Under the pieces are notes generated by a model. That model saw only the letters and a list, made by a program, of their open reading frames with translations, ran no database searches and was not told the DNA's origin. From NCBI GenBank assembly GCA_030619405.1, contig JAUXBK010000028.1, forward strand, positions 1 through 17,154: a DNA stretch of 17,154 bases, written 5' to 3'. The position numbers and the translations under genes are program-made. Source of the stretch: Sedimenticola sp. (GTDB lineage: Bacteria; Pseudomonadota; Gammaproteobacteria; Chromatiales; Chromatiaceae). Positions 1 through 6,760 of this stretch are shown in pieces. Every line of letters begins with the position of its first letter. The stretch's first letter is position 1.

Positions 1-9
1 AACAGAATG

Positions 10-84
10 TAGGTTGGATTAGGCGCGCATCTCACTGATATATCAGGTTATCACATACTTATGAGCGCGCCGTAATCCGACACC
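10..84. repeat. Imperfect palindromic repeat (REP/MITE-like) at window edge
   Basis: The left arm GGATTAGGCGCGC (16-28) pairs imperfectly with the right arm GCGCGCCGTAATCC (65-78), with one extra base on the right. Between them lies a perfect 12-bp palindrome, CTGATATATCAG (35-46). Palindromes built around GGATTA...TAATCC with GC-rich centres are common dispersed intergenic repeats in gammaproteobacteria (recalled, not searched). It lies downstream of the minus-strand trpGD-ORF unit, so its transcript could form a 3' hairpin, but there is no clear T-tract to make it a canonical terminator. Confidence 0.5.
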
Positions 85-113
85 CTGATACCTCGTACTT
101 AGTATTTGCTGTA

Positions 114-458
114 CTAGAGACCCAGCGGCAGGTAGAAGAAGATGAACCGCCCGTTTCCGATATTCACCTTCAACTTTGCGTCCCGGTAGAGGGCGTAATC
201 GACATAACCGGGCACCGGGCTGTTGGCGTGGCACTCGTCCACGTGCTGCGGAGAGCTGAAGTCCCGGTCCCGGTCATACCAGGAGAGCAGCATGTACTCC
301 CCCAGTCGTTCATCCGCCACACCGTTGGCGATCTCCATTGCCTCCCGGTAGTCGCCGACAGGCGGCGTGGGCTCCAGCTCGATGATGGTCACACCGGTAT
401 AATCCGCTTCCTGGGGGATGTCGCAGGCGGGACCGCTGGTTTTTTTCGGGTCTGTCAT
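114..458 (-). CDS. Small conserved-looking protein of unknown function, coupled to trpD
   Basis: This gene encodes 114 aa with no signal peptide or membrane segment, so it is probably cytosolic. Its ATG (458) lies only 4 nt past the trpD stop codon, so it should be co-transcribed and probably translationally coupled with trpGD. The Shine-Dalgarno sequence is weak, which fits coupling. The first 20 residues are polar and look disordered. From about residue 20 there is an alternating strand/helix pattern (VTIIELEPTP, then EYMLLSWYDRDRDF), two Cys (12 and about 76) and a hydrophobic C-terminal strand (GRFIFFYLPLGL). It faintly recalls small proteins annotated as AF1514-like, but that is a memory-based guess. 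It is not trpC, which often follows trpD. Function cannot be assigned. Confidence 0.75.
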   Translation of the reverse strand: MTDPKKTSGPACDIPQEADYTGVTIIELEPTPPVGDYREAMEIANGVADERLGEYMLLSWYDRDRDFSSPQHVDECHANSPVPGYVDYALYRDAKLKVNIGNGRFIFFYLPLGL

Positions 459-462
459 AGGC

Positions 463-1485
463 TCAGTCGAAGCTCTGGGTCAATATCACCAGCCGGTCCA
501 GGCGGTTGCGGGCCTCGCCGCTGGCGATGGCCTGGCGCGCCTGTTCCACCCCTTCTGCCAGGGTGTCGGCTATACCTGCCGTATAGATGCCGGCGCCTGC
601 ATTGAGGGTGACGATATCCCGCGCCGGCCCCGGGCTGTCCTCCAGCACCGAGCGGATGACCTCCAGGCTGTCCGTTGCGTCACTGGCTTTGATGGTGTCG
701 CGCGGGCTGCGCCTGATGCCGAACTCCTCTGGCTGGATGCTGTAGCGGCGTACCCGGCCATCTTTCAGTTCCGCCACTTCGGTCTTGTCGCCCATGCTGA
801 TTTCGTCCAGCCCGTCCCGGGAGTGGACCACCATCACGTGCCGGCTTCCCAGCTTTTGCAGTACGTTAGCAATGGGATCGAGCAGCTCCTCGCTGAACAC
901 CCCGAGCAGTTGATTGGGAACGCCGGCAGGGTTGGTCAGCGGGCCAAGTATATTGAAGATAGTGCGAGTGCCCATCTCCCGGCGCGGGCCGATGGCGTGT
1001 TTCATGGCGCTGTGGTGCCCGGGGGCGAACATGAAGCCGACTCCCACCTCCCGGACGCAGCGCTCAACCTGCTCCGGCGTCAGATCGAGCCGGATCCCGG
1101 CTGCTTCCAGGGCATCGGCGCTGCCTGATTTGCTGGAGACCGAGCGGTTGCCATGTTTGGCCACGTGGCAGCCGGCGGCGGCAGCCACGAACATGCTGGC
1201 GGTGGAGACGTTGAAGGTGCCGGATGCGTCACCCCCGGTGCCGACGATGTCCACGGTGTGCTCCAGCCCGCTGATATCGACACCGGTGGCCAGCTGTCGC
1301 ATGACCCCTGCCGCCGCTGCGATCTCGGCTACTGTCTCCCCTTTCATCCGCAACCCGATCAGAAAACCGCCGATCTGGGCAGGTGTGGCACCACCGGTCA
1401 TGATGCGCTGCATCACTTCGGTCATCTCTTCGGCGCTCAGATCCTTGTGGGCGACCACCCGGTTTATTGCTTGTGGCATCTCCAT
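463..1485 (-). CDS. trpD: Anthranilate phosphoribosyltransferase
   Basis: TrpD transfers the phosphoribosyl group of PRPP to anthranilate, the second step of tryptophan synthesis, in the cytosol. The 340-aa length is normal for a stand-alone TrpD. The PRPP-binding glycine loop GTGGD is at residues 82-86. The KHGNRSVSSKSGSAD segment is at 110-124, the anthranilate-side GPLTNP at 181-186, and the metal-binding DGLDE at 224-228. The start at 1485 is preceded by a strong GGAGGTGA Shine-Dalgarno sequence (1493-1500). This sequence is formed by the last codons and TGA stop of trpG, and the intergenic gap is only 7 nt, so translation is very likely coupled. A Met two residues further in is an alternative start but is less well spaced. 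No key residue is missing. Confidence 0.97.
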   Translation of the reverse strand: MEMPQAINRVVAHKDLSAEEMTEVMQRIMTGGATPAQIGGFLIGLRMKGETVAEIAAAAGVMRQLATGVDISGLEHTVDIVGTGGDASGTFNVSTASMFVAAAAGCHVAKHGNRSVSSKSGSADALEAAGIRLDLTPEQVERCVREVGVGFMFAPGHHSAMKHAIGPRREMGTRTIFNILGPLTNPAGVPNQLLGVFSEELLDPIANVLQKLGSRHVMVVHSRDGLDEISMGDKTEVAELKDGRVRRYSIQPEEFGIRRSPRDTIKASDATDSLEVIRSVLEDSPGPARDIVTLNAGAGIYTAGIADTLAEGVEQARQAIASGEARNRLDRLVILTQSFD

Positions 1486-1492
1486 GGTTGTT

Positions 1493-2074
1493 TCACCTCC
1501 CCTCGATAAAATTTTTCAGCAGGTCGTGTCCGTGTTCGGTGAGAATCGACTCGGGATGGTATTGCACCCCCTGCACACCCAGATCCCGGTGCCGGATTCC
1601 CATGATCTCATCCAGAGAGCCATCCTCGTTGCGGGTCCATGCGGTAATCTCCAGGCAAACCGGAAGGTTCCCTTTGTCGATGACCAGAGAGTGGTAGCGG
1701 GTTGCCCGATAAGGGTTGGCCAAACCGCTGAAGAGGCCCTGATCGGCATGGTATATCAGGGATGTCTTGCCATGCATCACCTCCCGGGCACGGACGATGC
1801 GCCCGCCAAAGGCCTCACCGATCGACTGATGCCCCAGACAGACGCCGAGAATGGGGATGCGATCGGCGAAAGCCCGGATGGCCTCCACCGATATACCCGC
1901 TTCCCTCGGGGTGCAGGGGCCGGGGGAGATGACGATCTGGTCCGGATGCAGCCGGTCGATCTGTTCCAGGGTGATCTCATCGTTGCGGAACACCCTGACC
2001 TCCGCCCCCAGTTCGCCGAAGTATTGCACCAGATTGTAGGTGAACGAATCGTAGTTATCGATCATCAACAGCAT
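1493..2074 (-). CDS. trpG: Anthranilate synthase glutamine amidotransferase subunit (component II)
   Basis: TrpG hydrolyses glutamine and channels ammonia to TrpE for making anthranilate from chorismate. It may also serve PabB in folate synthesis, since TrpG and PabA are close homologues. The 193-aa length is typical of a class I amidotransferase. The N-terminal MIDNYDSFTYNLVQ signature and the oxyanion motif SPGPCTP (50-56) are present. The nucleophile is Cys79 in GVCLGHQ, and the remaining triad residues are His173 and Glu175 in QYHPES. The MHGKTS segment (100-105) is characteristic of the TrpG/PabA family. An AGGAT ribosome site precedes the ATG. It is the first gene of the trpG-trpD-ORF114 unit. 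Its partner trpE lies 6.6 kb away on the same strand. Confidence 0.96.
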   Translation of the reverse strand: MLLMIDNYDSFTYNLVQYFGELGAEVRVFRNDEITLEQIDRLHPDQIVISPGPCTPREAGISVEAIRAFADRIPILGVCLGHQSIGEAFGGRIVRAREVMHGKTSLIYHADQGLFSGLANPYRATRYHSLVIDKGNLPVCLEITAWTRNEDGSLDEIMGIRHRDLGVQGVQYHPESILTEHGHDLLKNFIEGR

Positions 2075-2434
2075 AAAGCTTGCATCCTATTGTTCCATAA
2101 AAACTTACTTGAAGGCTGCAAACCTTAAACCTAGGTTAAATACCCGCATGGATATCCGCTATCTTAATTGATACCCGGTGCCGACAAGGTGGGATTGTAA
2201 GCAGAAACGACACATTCTCACCTAAATCGGCTTCGACATAAACCGTTGTTTTACGAGTTCCGATGTTGCGAAACAGATCCAGTTCCAATCCAGAATGGGC
2301 TTCTCGATCATGCCAAGTTGCTTCGCCATTCCTTACATCTCTAATCACTAATCAGCCGGAAAGAAAGTCGTGCCAATCTTGACAGCAGAATCTGAGGATG
2401 GAGACAATGGCCCCGAAGCCAGTATGGAACCAAT
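2075..2434. other. Intergenic region between trpG and susA, no convincing gene
   Basis: This 360-bp gap separates the divergent trpG (minus) and susA (plus) and must hold both promoters. It is visibly more AT-rich than the flanking genes. A 70-codon minus-strand frame (2136-2348) starting with GTG lacks a ribosome binding site and resembles no family I know. It could be a decayed gene or chance. The trpG-proximal part (about 2095-2135) has a minus-strand TTGCAG followed about 17 bp later by a weak TATGGA-like box, a poor promoter candidate. I see no leader peptide rich in Trp codons upstream of trpG and no terminator/antiterminator pair. Confidence 0.5.
2379..2408 (+). promoter_or_regulatory. 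Candidate sigma70 promoter of susA-galU
   Basis: A perfect TTGACA -35 box (2379-2384) is followed after 18 bp by GACAAT (2403-2408), which matches four of six -10 positions. Transcription would begin near 2415, giving a leader of about 20 nt before the susA ATG at 2435. No operator is evident. Confidence 0.45.
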
Positions 2435-4840
2435 ATGACAAATACTCTGGAACTCTTTACCCGACTCGGCGAATATCTTACCGAGAACCGCAGCACGGCG
2501 TTGCGGGTGATTCACCACTTATCATCTGCGCAGCGTCAATTCCTGCTCCGCGGTGACATCCAGGATCTCTTCTCCGAGGTCTGTGAGCAGGAGGGCTGCG
2601 AAGCACTGCACAGCACACCGCTGGCCGAGGCGATGGGTTATTGCCAGGAAGCGGCGATCAATCACGCCTGGGTCTATTTCGCGGTCCGCCCCCACGTGGC
2701 CCGCTGGTATTACCTGCGACTGCATATCGACACTCTGAGCCTGGAGCTGGTGGAAGTGCAGGAATTCCTGCGCTTCAAGGAGCGCCTGTCGGACAACGTC
2801 GAAGAAGACCCCTGGCTGCTGGAGCTGGACCTGGAGCCCTTCTCCCGCGAGTTCTACAAACTGCACGAATCGGATTCCATTGGCCGTGGCGTCGAGTTCC
2901 TCAACCGCCGTCTCTCCAGCCGCCTGTTCGGGGATATGGGCAAGGGAGATCAGCGCCTGTTGACATTTCTCCAGGTACACGAGTACCGCGACCGCCTGCT
3001 CATGCTCAACGACGCCGTCACGGATGTCTCCGGGCTCAGGACCGCCCTGCGCCGAGCGGAAAAGCTGCTGCGCATCAAAGACCAGGGTGCCCACTGGGAC
3101 GAGGTAAGCCACGAACTGCACAAGATCGGATTCGAACCCGGCTGGGGCCGGACCGTAGCGCGTGTCCGCGACACTATGCGGTTGCTGCTCGATATCCTGG
3201 AGGCCCCCTCTCCCGCAAACCTGGAGACCTTTCTCGGCCGGGTCCCCATGATCTTCTCCCTGGCGATCCTGTCGCCCCACGGCTGGTTCGGGCAGTCCAA
3301 CGTGTTGGGCCGGCCGGACACCGGCGGACAAGTGGTCTACATCCTGGATCAGGTGCGGGCGCTGGAGCGCGAAATGCGCGAACGCCTCTATCAGCAGGGG
3401 CTGGAGATCGCCCCCCAGGTGATCGTGCTGACGCGACTTATTCCGGAGGCCGAGGAGACTACCTGTAACCAGCGCATCGAACCCATCGCAGGAACCTCCG
3501 ACGCCCGGATCCTGCGCGTGCCCTTTCGCGACGCCTCGGGCGAGATCATTCCCCACTGGATCTCGCGCTTCGAGATCTGGCCCTATCTGGAGCGCTTCGC
3601 CATCGATGCCGAAACAGAGGTGCTGGCGGAACTCGGTGGCCGCCCGGACCTGATCGTCGGCAACTACTCCGACGGCAATCTGGTGGCCTCCCTTATGTCG
3701 CAGCGGCTCAAGGTCACCCAATGCAACATCGCCCATGCACTGGAGAAGACCAAGTACCTCTACTCCGATCTCTACTGGAAGGAGAACGAGGAAAAATACC
3801 ACTTCTCCTGTCAGTTCACCGCCGACCTCATCGCCATGAACACGGCGGATTTCATCATCACCAGCACCTACCAGGAGATCGCCGGCACCGAGGATGGCCT
3901 GGGCCAGTACGAAAGCTACATGGCCTTCACCATGCCGGCACTGCATCGGGTCGTGCACGGCATCGACGTATACGATCCGAAGTTCAACATCGTCTCGCCC
4001 GGGGCCGACCCCGATACCTATTTTTCTTACAAGGAAACCGACCGTCGCCTGACCTACCTGCACGGTGAGATCGAGGAGTTGGTATACGGTGCCGGCGATG
4101 GCAAGACATGTCACGGACAACTGGCCGACCGCAATAAGCCGCTGATCTTCTCCATGGCGCGGATGGACCGCATAAAGAACATCACCGGCCTGGTCGAGTG
4201 GTACGGCCGCAACCAGTGTCTGCGCAACGAGGCCAACCTGTTCATCGCCTCCGGATACATCGATGTCAACCGCTCCAGCGACATGGAGGAGAAGGCGGAG
4301 ATCGCCAAGATGCACGAACTGATCGAGCGCTACGATCTCGAAGATCAGTTGCGCTGGATCGAGCTTCAGGTCGATCGGGAGCGCAACAGCGAGATCTACC
4401 GCTATGTAGCGGATCACCGCGGCATATTCGTGCAGCCCGCCCTGTTCGAGGCGTTCGGGCTGACCATCATCGAGGCCATGACCTCCGGCCTCCCTACCTT
4501 CGCTACTTGCTACGGCGGACCCATCGAGATCATCGAGGAAGGCCTATCCGGGTTCCATATCAATCCGAACCATGGCGACGAGTCGGCGCAAGGCATCGCT
4601 GACTTTTTTGTCCGCTGTCGCGAGCAAGAAGGCTACTGGGAACAGATCTCCGCCGGTGCTATACAGCGAGTGGAGGATCGCTACACCTGGAAGCACTATG
4701 CGGATCGCATGATGACACTAGCGCGGGTCTACGGGTTCTGGAAATACGTCACCGACCTGGAACGTGCCGAGACCCGGCGGTACCTGGAGATGTTCTATGC
4801 GCTGCAGTTCAGGCCCCTGGCCGCTGCTCTGGAGAGGTGA
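2435..4840 (+). CDS. susA: Sucrose synthase (GT4 family, plant/cyanobacterial type)
   Basis: The enzyme interconverts sucrose + UDP (or ADP) with UDP-glucose + fructose. In bacteria it can act either in sucrose cleavage or in building NDP-glucose for glycogen and polysaccharides. The 801-aa length equals plant SUS enzymes. The N-terminal regulatory region (about 1-250) is followed by a GT-B catalytic core. Visible core motifs are the GRPDTGGQ donor-loop region (around 291-298), CNIAHALEKTKYLYSD, SCQFTADLIAMN, VVHGIDVYDPKFN and MARMDRIKN. MARMDRIKN supplies nucleotide-binding Arg576 and Lys581. The GT4 E-x7-E pair is Glu672/Glu680 in EAFGLTIIEAM. The C-terminus (RRYLEMFYALQFRPLA) matches plant SUS closely. 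The ATG at 2435 has only a weak ribosome site. galU follows 41 nt downstream. No sucrose-phosphate synthase or phosphatase is in the window. Confidence 0.95.
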   Translation: MTNTLELFTRLGEYLTENRSTALRVIHHLSSAQRQFLLRGDIQDLFSEVCEQEGCEALHSTPLAEAMGYCQEAAINHAWVYFAVRPHVARWYYLRLHIDTLSLELVEVQEFLRFKERLSDNVEEDPWLLELDLEPFSREFYKLHESDSIGRGVEFLNRRLSSRLFGDMGKGDQRLLTFLQVHEYRDRLLMLNDAVTDVSGLRTALRRAEKLLRIKDQGAHWDEVSHELHKIGFEPGWGRTVARVRDTMRLLLDILEAPSPANLETFLGRVPMIFSLAILSPHGWFGQSNVLGRPDTGGQVVYILDQVRALEREMRERLYQQGLEIAPQVIVLTRLIPEAEETTCNQRIEPIAGTSDARILRVPFRDASGEIIPHWISRFEIWPYLERFAIDAETEVLAELGGRPDLIVGNYSDGNLVASLMSQRLKVTQCNIAHALEKTKYLYSDLYWKENEEKYHFSCQFTADLIAMNTADFIITSTYQEIAGTEDGLGQYESYMAFTMPALHRVVHGIDVYDPKFNIVSPGADPDTYFSYKETDRRLTYLHGEIEELVYGAGDGKTCHGQLADRNKPLIFSMARMDRIKNITGLVEWYGRNQCLRNEANLFIASGYIDVNRSSDMEEKAEIAKMHELIERYDLEDQLRWIELQVDRERNSEIYRYVADHRGIFVQPALFEAFGLTIIEAMTSGLPTFATCYGGPIEIIEEGLSGFHINPNHGDESAQGIADFFVRCREQEGYWEQISAGAIQRVEDRYTWKHYADRMMTLARVYGFWKYVTDLERAETRRYLEMFYALQFRPLAAALER

Positions 4841-4881
4841 ACAAGGAGCATCGCATTCCCCCGAAATCTGAAGGATCAACC

Positions 4882-5727
4882 ATGGAGTCCAGAAAAGCCT
4901 ACAAGACGATTACGAAGTGCCTGTTTCCGGTTGCCGGTTATGGCACACGTTTCTTGCCTGCCACCAAGAACATGCCCAAGGAGATGCTGCCCGTCCTGGA
5001 CAAGCCACTGATCCAGTACGGTGTGGAGGAGGCCTACGCCTCGGGCATGGACCGGATCTGTTTCGTCACCGGCCGCGGCAAGCAGGCGCTGGAGGATTAC
5101 TTCGATTTCACCTATGAAATAGCAAACCACCTCAGCGGCAGTCCCAAGGAGAAACGCCTGGCAGGCATCCATCAACTGATCAGGAACTGTACCTTCACCT
5201 ATACCCGCCAGCACGAAATGCGGGGTCTTGGGCATGCCATCCTGGTCGGTGAGTCATTGATCGGCGATGAGCCCTTCGGCGTCATCCTGTCCGACGATCT
5301 CTGTATCGGGGAGCAGCAGCCAGTGATGGGACAGATGCTGAGCGTTTATGAAAAGCATGGCTGCAGCGTGGTCGCCGTGGAGGAAGTGGATCCCACGGAG
5401 GTCGACAAGTATGGCGTGGTCGCTGCCACCGAACTGGAGGACGGGATCATCTCTGTCTCCGACATGGTGGAGAAGCCGGCGCCCGGGGATGCCCCCTCCA
5501 ATCTGGCCATCATCGGCCGTTACCTGCTGACGCCCGACATCTTCGACACCCTGCGCAACACCCCGCCCGGAAAGAACGGCGAGATTCAGATAACCGATGC
5601 CCTCCGGGTCCAGGCCCGGGAAGGCCGGGTCATGGCCTACCGGTTTAAAGGGAAACGTTTCGACTGCGGCAGCGTCGATGGTTTCGTCGCTGCCACCAAT
5701 TTCTTCTATCGGATGGGGGAGAGCTGA
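4882..5727 (+). CDS. galU: UTP-glucose-1-phosphate uridylyltransferase
   Basis: GalU makes UDP-glucose and pyrophosphate from UTP and glucose-1-phosphate in the cytosol, for glycans and, here, for exchange with sucrose synthase. I chose the ATG at 4882 (281 aa) because AAGGA lies 6 nt upstream. A GTG at 4837 that overlaps the susA stop would add 15 residues (through a GTGA overlap) but has no homologous-looking sequence. The nucleotidyltransferase signature GYGTRFLPATKNMPKEMLP is at 19-37, followed by DKPLIQY. EKP is at 197-199, then APSNLAIIGRYLL and GEIQITDAL, all diagnostic of bacterial GalU. It is shorter than E. coli GalU (about 300 aa), mainly at the ends. It is probably co-transcribed with susA. 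Confidence 0.95.
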   Translation: MESRKAYKTITKCLFPVAGYGTRFLPATKNMPKEMLPVLDKPLIQYGVEEAYASGMDRICFVTGRGKQALEDYFDFTYEIANHLSGSPKEKRLAGIHQLIRNCTFTYTRQHEMRGLGHAILVGESLIGDEPFGVILSDDLCIGEQQPVMGQMLSVYEKHGCSVVAVEEVDPTEVDKYGVVAATELEDGIISVSDMVEKPAPGDAPSNLAIIGRYLLTPDIFDTLRNTPPGKNGEIQITDALRVQAREGRVMAYRFKGKRFDCGSVDGFVAATNFFYRMGES

Positions 5728-5802
5728 GGGATTAGGTTGTCCGTTTTTTTAACTATCCCCGCGGTTGTTAAAGTTTTCGGTCCGATCAGCCGCCAAAGTG
5801 AA

Positions 5803-5859
5803 ACCTAGATCCTGCAAGTGATCGTGCTATGTGAGTGTGAGCACTTGCAGGATCTAGGT
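5803..5859. repeat. Perfect 18-bp inverted repeat with 21-nt loop
   Basis: ACCTAGATCCTGCAAGTG (5803-5820) is the exact reverse complement of CACTTGCAGGATCTAGGT (5842-5859). The spacer is 21 nt and contains GTG-rich sequence. It sits downstream of galU and in front of the 3' end of the minus-strand lrp gene. There is no T-run on either side, so it is not a canonical terminator. It could still fold as an mRNA 3'-end hairpin for either convergent transcript, be a dispersed palindromic element, or be a protein or recombinase site. No other copy is in the window. Confidence 0.7.
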
Positions 5860-5892
5860 GAAAGATGAGGTCTCGCTGGAAAGAGGGTTGAA

Positions 5893-6059
5893 ATGCTGCG
5901 TGTTGTCACCGGAATCGTCATGTTCATCTCCGCCGTGGTCCTGATCTCCCTGACGCGATCCATCGATGAGGATGGGGTGGAGAGAGTCACTTCTTCGTCA
6001 ATGGCAGTGCCGTTTTCGCCACCACCTGACGCAGTACGAAACTGGAATGGACCCCGCTG
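5893..6059 (+). CDS. Doubtful small ORF with one predicted membrane segment
   Basis: This is a 55-codon frame starting with ATG after an AGAGGG ribosome-like site (5882-5887). Residues 3-20 (RVVTGIVMFISAVVLISL) form one hydrophobic segment followed by an acidic stretch and a Pro-rich tail, the layout of a small single-pass membrane protein. The last 73 nt overlap the 3' end of lrp on the other strand, so the tail is partly dictated by lrp codons. No family is recognised. It may be a real small protein or chance. Confidence 0.25.
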
Positions 6060-6457
6060 ACCCCCTCGATCCGGGTGATCTTTTCCAGTAACAGCGCCTG
6101 ATAGGCATCCATATCCGACACGATTACCTTGAGTTGGTAATCTGCTTCCTGCCCGGTTATCAGCAGGCACTCCAGAACCTCCGGCAGGGCACTGACTGTC
6201 GCCTCGAAATTGGCGAAGCGTTCTGGTGTGTGGCGGTCCATGGAGATGTGGATCAGGGCCAGCAGACTGAGTCCGAGCTTGCGCGCATCCAGGAGAGCCC
6301 GGTAGTCACTGATCACGCCACTTTCCTCCAGCGCCCGTACCCGCCGCAGGCAGGGTGACTGGGACAGACCGATACGCTCGGCCAGCGCCTGGTTGCTGAT
6401 GCGGCCATCCTCTTGCAGCACCTCCAGAATCCTAAGATCGTAACGGTCGAGTTCCAT
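5987..6457 (-). CDS. Lrp/AsnC family transcriptional regulator
   Basis: This is a 156-aa DNA-binding regulator of the leucine-responsive/feast-famine type. An N-terminal winged helix-turn-helix occupies about residues 5-50, with the recognition region around NQALAERIGLSQSPCLRRVRAL. A linker leads to a C-terminal RAM ligand-binding and oligomerization domain (about 64-140) that includes the G-x3-DY-x-L motif at 102-109. I prefer the ATG at 6457: the upstream in-frame TTG (6487) has no ribosome site, and MELDRYDLRIL is a typical family N-terminus. It is divergent from leuA across 303 bp, so it plausibly controls leuA and itself. The ligand is unknown, but leucine or another amino acid is likely. 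Orthology to E. coli Lrp itself cannot be decided. Confidence 0.92.
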   Translation of the reverse strand: MELDRYDLRILEVLQEDGRISNQALAERIGLSQSPCLRRVRALEESGVISDYRALLDARKLGLSLLALIHISMDRHTPERFANFEATVSALPEVLECLLITGQEADYQLKVIVSDMDAYQALLLEKITRIEGVSGVHSSFVLRQVVAKTALPLTKK

Positions 6458-6494
6458 CTGTTTGTCCAGATTTTGGTCGTGTAGCAATAAAATA

Positions 6495-6537
6495 CCAAAA
6501 ATAAGTAAAAATAAGCAATAAATATTAATTATTTTGG
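6495..6537. promoter_or_regulatory. AT-rich imperfect dyad, possible Lrp-type operator
   Basis: CCAAAAATAA (6495-6504) and TTATTTTGG (6529-6537) form an imperfect inverted repeat around an almost pure A/T core that contains repeated ATAAG. AT-rich, partly symmetric tracts next to the gene are usual binding regions for Lrp/AsnC regulators. The tract begins about 38 bp upstream of the lrp start codon and lies just upstream of the candidate leuA promoter. Binding is inferred, not shown. Confidence 0.35.
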
Positions 6538-6563
6538 CGATTCATGGGTAACAACGCAAACAC

Positions 6564-6592
6564 CTGCCACCCGTTCTGGCTTAATCTATAAG
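6564..6592 (+). promoter_or_regulatory. Candidate sigma70 promoter of leuA
   Basis: CTGCCA (6564-6569, four of six -35 matches) lies 17 bp from TATAAG (6587-6592, five of six -10 matches). Initiation would fall near 6598-6600, about 160 nt before the leuA GTG. That is long enough for a regulatory leader. Confidence 0.45.
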
Positions 6593-6594
6593 CC

Positions 6595-6695
6595 GTCCCC
6601 TATCCGGGACGCAGCGGGTCCAGGTTTACCCAGCCGGGATCCTGAACGAGTCGGTCTCACGAGGACTGGCAGGCCAAGTGCCCCCTATCCGGGGG
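6595..6695 (+). promoter_or_regulatory. leuA leader with two matching dyads
   Basis: The 12-mer CCCCTATCCGGG occurs at 6597-6608 and again at 6682-6693, 85 bp apart. Each copy is the centre of a dyad. The first is GTCCC (6595-6599) with GGGAC (6606-6610). The second is CCCCC (6681-6685) with GGGGG (6691-6695). The second may be extended by GGC (6672-6674) with GCC (6700-6702). The tract between them (6611-6680) can also form local GGTC/GACT-type pairings. It resembles no riboswitch class I can recall, and there is no Leu-rich leader peptide. It may be paired RNA hairpins or two DNA operator sites. Confidence 0.4.
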
Positions 6696-6760
6696 TGAAG
6701 CCAAAAATTTCTTTATCACCTAGGTGCTGCATTGAATTGTCCATCTCTGAGGAACCGCCC

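Noticed and set aside
2136..2348. 70-codon minus-strand frame between trpG and susA
   Set aside because: It has a GTG start without a ribosome site and no recognisable family. Described within the intergenic entry instead of being called a gene.
2407..2434. ATG at 2407 with a good GGATGGAG site, out of frame with susA
   Set aside because: It falls within the likely -10 element of the susA promoter, so the ATG is probably upstream of the transcript start. The resulting peptide resembles nothing.
2522..4417. Long 631-codon open frame antisense to susA
   Set aside because: It is a shadow of the GC-rich susA reading frame. The translation is low in family-like features, and susA homology is unambiguous.
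4837..4881. GTG start for galU overlapping the susA stop (GTGA)
   Set aside because: The 15 added residues do not look like a GalU N-terminus, and the ATG at 4882 has a better ribosome site.
6544..6591. Possible leader peptide MGNNANTCHPFWLNL upstream of leuA
   Set aside because: It has only two Leu codons and no ribosome site, and it lies upstream of or across the best -10 box, so it would not be on the main leuA transcript.
6595..6760. Known riboswitch (SAM, TPP, guanidine/ppGpp, glycine) or SRP RNA in the leuA leader
   Set aside because: None of the conserved cores I recall for these classes is present.
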